From an uncultured Lachnospiraceae bacterium (GTDB lineage: Bacteria; Bacillota; Clostridia; Lachnospirales; Lachnospiraceae), in NCBI GenBank assembly GCA_949738465.1, contig CATJBQ010000136.1, positions 1 to 35,099 on the forward strand: 35,099 nt of DNA, in the 5' to 3' direction. Of the stretch, positions 33,043-35,099 are shown one piece after another; position 1 is the stretch's first letter, and every line of letters starts with the position of its first letter. Both the position numbers and the translations under genes were made by a program. Under the pieces are notes generated by a model. The model saw nothing but the letters and a program-made list of their open reading frames with translations. It ran no database searches and was not told where the DNA came from.

Positions 33043-33927
33043 ATGAAAATGATCATGCGTGCGGATGATGTAGGTTATACCAACATCCATGACCTTGCAA
33101 CCTGGGAAACTATCGAACATGGAATTGCCACTTCAGCAGATCTAATGCTGGATACCCCCGGCTCGGAGGAAGCTATGAGACGGCTTCGCTGCTATCCCTG
33201 GATCTCGGTGGGCTGGCATATTCATTTCTGGGGAAAACCAGTTCTTCCGACAGAACAGGTACCTTCCCTGGTGGGGGAAAATGGGAAATTTAAAACAGAT
33301 ATTCGACAAAATCCCGATGTGGATCCAAAGGAAGCACTGGCAGAATTCCGTGCTCAGATGGATCGCTGCCTTACCATTATGGGACGTGTACCTGATTACT
33401 GCGCTACTGTACCCAGGGGGTCTCTCCTGGAAGCGCCTGTTCGATGCATCTGTGAAGAATATGGGATTGCCACAGATCTTTTTAAGGATATGTTCGCTCT
33501 GTCCGGCAGCTTTAAATCCCCTTTGGGACCGTCACCCATTGATCCAAAATGGGTAGACCGTAAGATCATTGCGCCTGCCCTGGATCTGGCTTTTCATTTA
33601 ATGTCTGATGACTGGGACACAGTGGAATCCTATGATCCCATTCCCTATTTTGTGGAAGATCGGGGACATCTTCTGGATTTTCAGGAGGATGAGACCCTCT
33701 TGATCGTATGGCATCCTGGCTATATTGATCATTATGTACAAAAGGAGGGAGATTCGTCCCCGGTGAACAGAGGTTTTATTACCTGTCTTCCTAAAGATAT
33801 GCATGCACTTTGTTCTTCTGAACTAAGAGAATGGGTAGAAAAAAATAATATAGAACTTGTGAATTTCCGCGATGCCCTGTATGGCACGAAAGAATATCAA
33901 AATCATTTAAAAGTACAAATAAAATAG
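33043..33927 (+). CDS. YdjC/ChbG-family carbohydrate deacetylase
   Basis: 294 residues from the ATG at 33043, preceded by AAAAAGGAG; in-frame starts up to 32977 lack a good site. The metal-binding Asp-Asp is at the N-terminus (MRADDVGYTN) and the His pair follows in VGWHIHFWG. A further histidine lies in VWHPGYIDH near the C-terminus, as in ChbG. ChbG removes acetyl groups from chitobiose-type sugars; other family members act on related N- or O-acetylated glycosides. It is 76 bp from the esterase, with a TATAAT-like box just upstream, so it may also have its own promoter. Exact substrate unknown. Confidence 0.87.
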   Translation: MKMIMRADDVGYTNIHDLATWETIEHGIATSADLMLDTPGSEEAMRRLRCYPWISVGWHIHFWGKPVLPTEQVPSLVGENGKFKTDIRQNPDVDPKEALAEFRAQMDRCLTIMGRVPDYCATVPRGSLLEAPVRCICEEYGIATDLFKDMFALSGSFKSPLGPSPIDPKWVDRKIIAPALDLAFHLMSDDWDTVESYDPIPYFVEDRGHLLDFQEDETLLIVWHPGYIDHYVQKEGDSSPVNRGFITCLPKDMHALCSSELREWVEKNNIELVNFRDALYGTKEYQNHLKVQIK

Positions 33928-33959
33928 AAAATAGGCAGTCAGGTCGGTTGCCTATTTTT
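33928..33959. terminator. Bidirectional terminator between the deacetylase and MATE genes
   Basis: AAAATAGGCA pairs with TGCCTATTTT across an 11-base loop; A and T runs flank the stem on both strands. It sits between two convergent genes and can serve both. Confidence 0.9.
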
Positions 33960-33962
33960 AAC

Positions 33963-35099
33963 TTATTCTGTCAACTCGGATTGCTGAACCGGTTTGATCT
34001 TCTTTATCCACTTCCTACTACGAAGCCTCCAAAGGCACCAGACCGCCTTAATAAATTGATCCAGCTTTAAGCAAATATAAATGGCAAAGCCGCTCCAGTG
34101 AAAATACAATCCGGCCAGGGCGCCCACCGGGATGCTGACACACCACAAAAATAAAATATCTGCCACCATCAGAAATCGGGTATCTCCACCACCCCGAAGC
34201 AGTCCCTTTGTAAGAATACTGTTCATGGCCTGAAAGATTACTACAAACCCGACAGCGTCCATTAGATCCCCTGCCAGCTTCCTGGTTTCATCGGTAATAT
34301 TATATAAGCTGATAATGGGAGTTTTCAAAAGCAGAATTAACAGGCAGCCCACACACCCGATCACAAATCCAAGGGCTGCAAAGGTAATACCCTGCCTCTG
34401 AGCCTTCTCCACATCCCCTTCTCCCAGGGTATTTCCCGTCATAATACAACTCGCCTGACACACTCCCTGAATCACTACGGTGGAAAGCTGCTGTACCACT
34501 GCCGTAATGGCATTTGCTGCCACAAATACCGCCCCGATATGTCCCATAACCACTGCAACAGCACTATTCCCAAGGCCCAACAACGTATCACTGATCAGCA
34601 CCGGCAATGCAATCTTGATGTATTCCGGCAAAAGATCCGAGCATTTAATAAATATTTCACGAAAGTGATATTGGATATTTCTCTCTCGAAAAAAGAAATA
34701 TCCCATTATAAAGCAGAACTCAAAAGCTCTCGCGATTAAAGTACCCAGCGCCGCGCCCCTTTCCTCCATTCGAGGAGCCCCCAGATTTCCAAAAATAAAA
34801 ACCCAGTTAAAAAATATATTGATAAAAAATGCGCCGATAGATGAAAACAACGGGATATCTGCCTTTCCAACGCTGCGCAGCACCAGACTTGTGGTCATGG
34901 AATATCCCATCAACAAATAACAAGGAATGGAAATCATAAAATATGACGTTCCAGCCTGAATGACAAACTCCTCTTTCGAAAATAAGCCCATAATATTAAA
35001 AGGCATAATCAAGGTCGCAAAACTGAACAGAAGCCCCAGCAGCAATACCCCTCGAAACATGATCGTCACCGTTTTTTTCAAGCTTTCTATATTTTTCAT
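33963..35099 (-). CDS. MATE-family efflux transporter (N-terminus beyond window)
   Basis: At least 378 residues; most of the twelve TM helices are visible, including SIGAFFINIFFNWVFIFG and PVLISDTLLGLGNSAVAVVM. MATE proteins are usually about 440-470 residues, so the first 70-90 residues, and probably the true start, lie outside the window; the Met at the edge is not necessarily the start. They export cationic drugs or metabolites in exchange for Na+ or H+. The gene ends at the bidirectional terminator and is convergent with the deacetylase gene. Confidence 0.9.
   Translation of the reverse strand: MKNIESLKKTVTIMFRGVLLLGLLFSFATLIMPFNIMGLFSKEEFVIQAGTSYFMISIPCYLLMGYSMTTSLVLRSVGKADIPLFSSIGAFFINIFFNWVFIFGNLGAPRMEERGAALGTLIARAFEFCFIMGYFFFRERNIQYHFREIFIKCSDLLPEYIKIALPVLISDTLLGLGNSAVAVVMGHIGAVFVAANAITAVVQQLSTVVIQGVCQASCIMTGNTLGEGDVEKAQRQGITFAALGFVIGCVGCLLILLLKTPIISLYNITDETRKLAGDLMDAVGFVVIFQAMNSILTKGLLRGGGDTRFLMVADILFLWCVSIPVGALAGLYFHWSGFAIYICLKLDQFIKAVWCLWRLRSRKWIKKIKPVQQSELTE

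Noticed and set aside
1-35099. CRISPR array, prophage or complete insertion sequence
   Set aside because: No regularly spaced repeats, no transposase, integrase or phage structural genes were found; only possible scars remain.

Overview
The window looks like about 35 kb of chromosome from a gut-type member of the Bacillota, most likely a Lachnospiraceae/Clostridium-cluster-XIVa-like anaerobe. The reasons are AGGAGG-type ribosome binding sites, moderate GC, class I oxygen-sensitive Fe-S fumarase subunits, an Fe-S old-yellow-enzyme reductase, many solute-binding lipoproteins, and a tRNA gene without an encoded CCA. This assignment is inferred from gene content, not from a marker gene.

Layout. 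(1) 22-3455, minus strand: a compact operon of two PhzA/PhzB-like (NTF2-fold) proteins flanking a GPH-type cation symporter, ending in a LysR regulator. Several palindromes lie in its control regions. (2) 3672-7516: proC, then a convergent MacA-like adaptor plus MacB-like permease pair with no ATPase, then tRNA-Ser(GCU) with a good promoter and terminator. (3) 7793-11677: an Fe-S flavin ene-reductase of the DCR/TMADH/BaiCD type, overlapping tail to tail with a two-subunit class I fumarate/tartrate dehydratase. A wrecked dinD gene lies between the two dehydratase genes. (4) 11739-12381: a HipA-like kinase relic, frameshifted at a G8 tract. (5) 12415-18496: a tightly overlapping six-gene operon with a lipoprotein, two ABC-2-type permeases, an ATPase, a CARDB/COG1361-like secreted membrane-anchored protein and a small membrane protein. 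Upstream of it is a decayed second copy of the lipoprotein. (6) 19337-24474: an operon in the order solute-binding protein, chemoreceptor, response regulator, histidine kinase, with no transporter permease. (7) 24676-27415: a membrane-anchored alpha/beta hydrolase with a polytopic C-terminus, divergent from a MarR regulator. Both promoters match the sigma-A consensus, and twin palindromes cover the hydrolase promoter. (8) 27577-33927: a rearranged junction (30-codon LacI fragment against a solute-binding protein with an abnormal C-terminus), two divergent creatininase-family paralogues, a type B carboxylesterase interrupted by an amber codon, and a YdjC/ChbG-like deacetylase. (9) 33963 to the end: a MATE exporter cut by the window edge.

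How the parts may work together (inference). Regions 1, 3, 7 and 8 look like separate accessory modules for import and chemical modification of small molecules: symporter with NTF2-fold enzymes, ene-reductase, hydrolase, and amidohydrolase/esterase/deacetylase. Regions 5 and 6 look like an envelope sensing and export module in which the two-component system may control the lipoprotein/ABC operon. The most interesting candidates for undescribed systems are the PhzA/B-symporter-PhzA/B operon, the binding protein-chemoreceptor-two-component operon, the lipoprotein/ABC-2/CARDB operon and the divergent creatininase locus. Gene decay is unusually visible: dinD, hipA-like, lipoprotein copy, lacI, solute-binding protein tail and esterase are all damaged within 22 kb.
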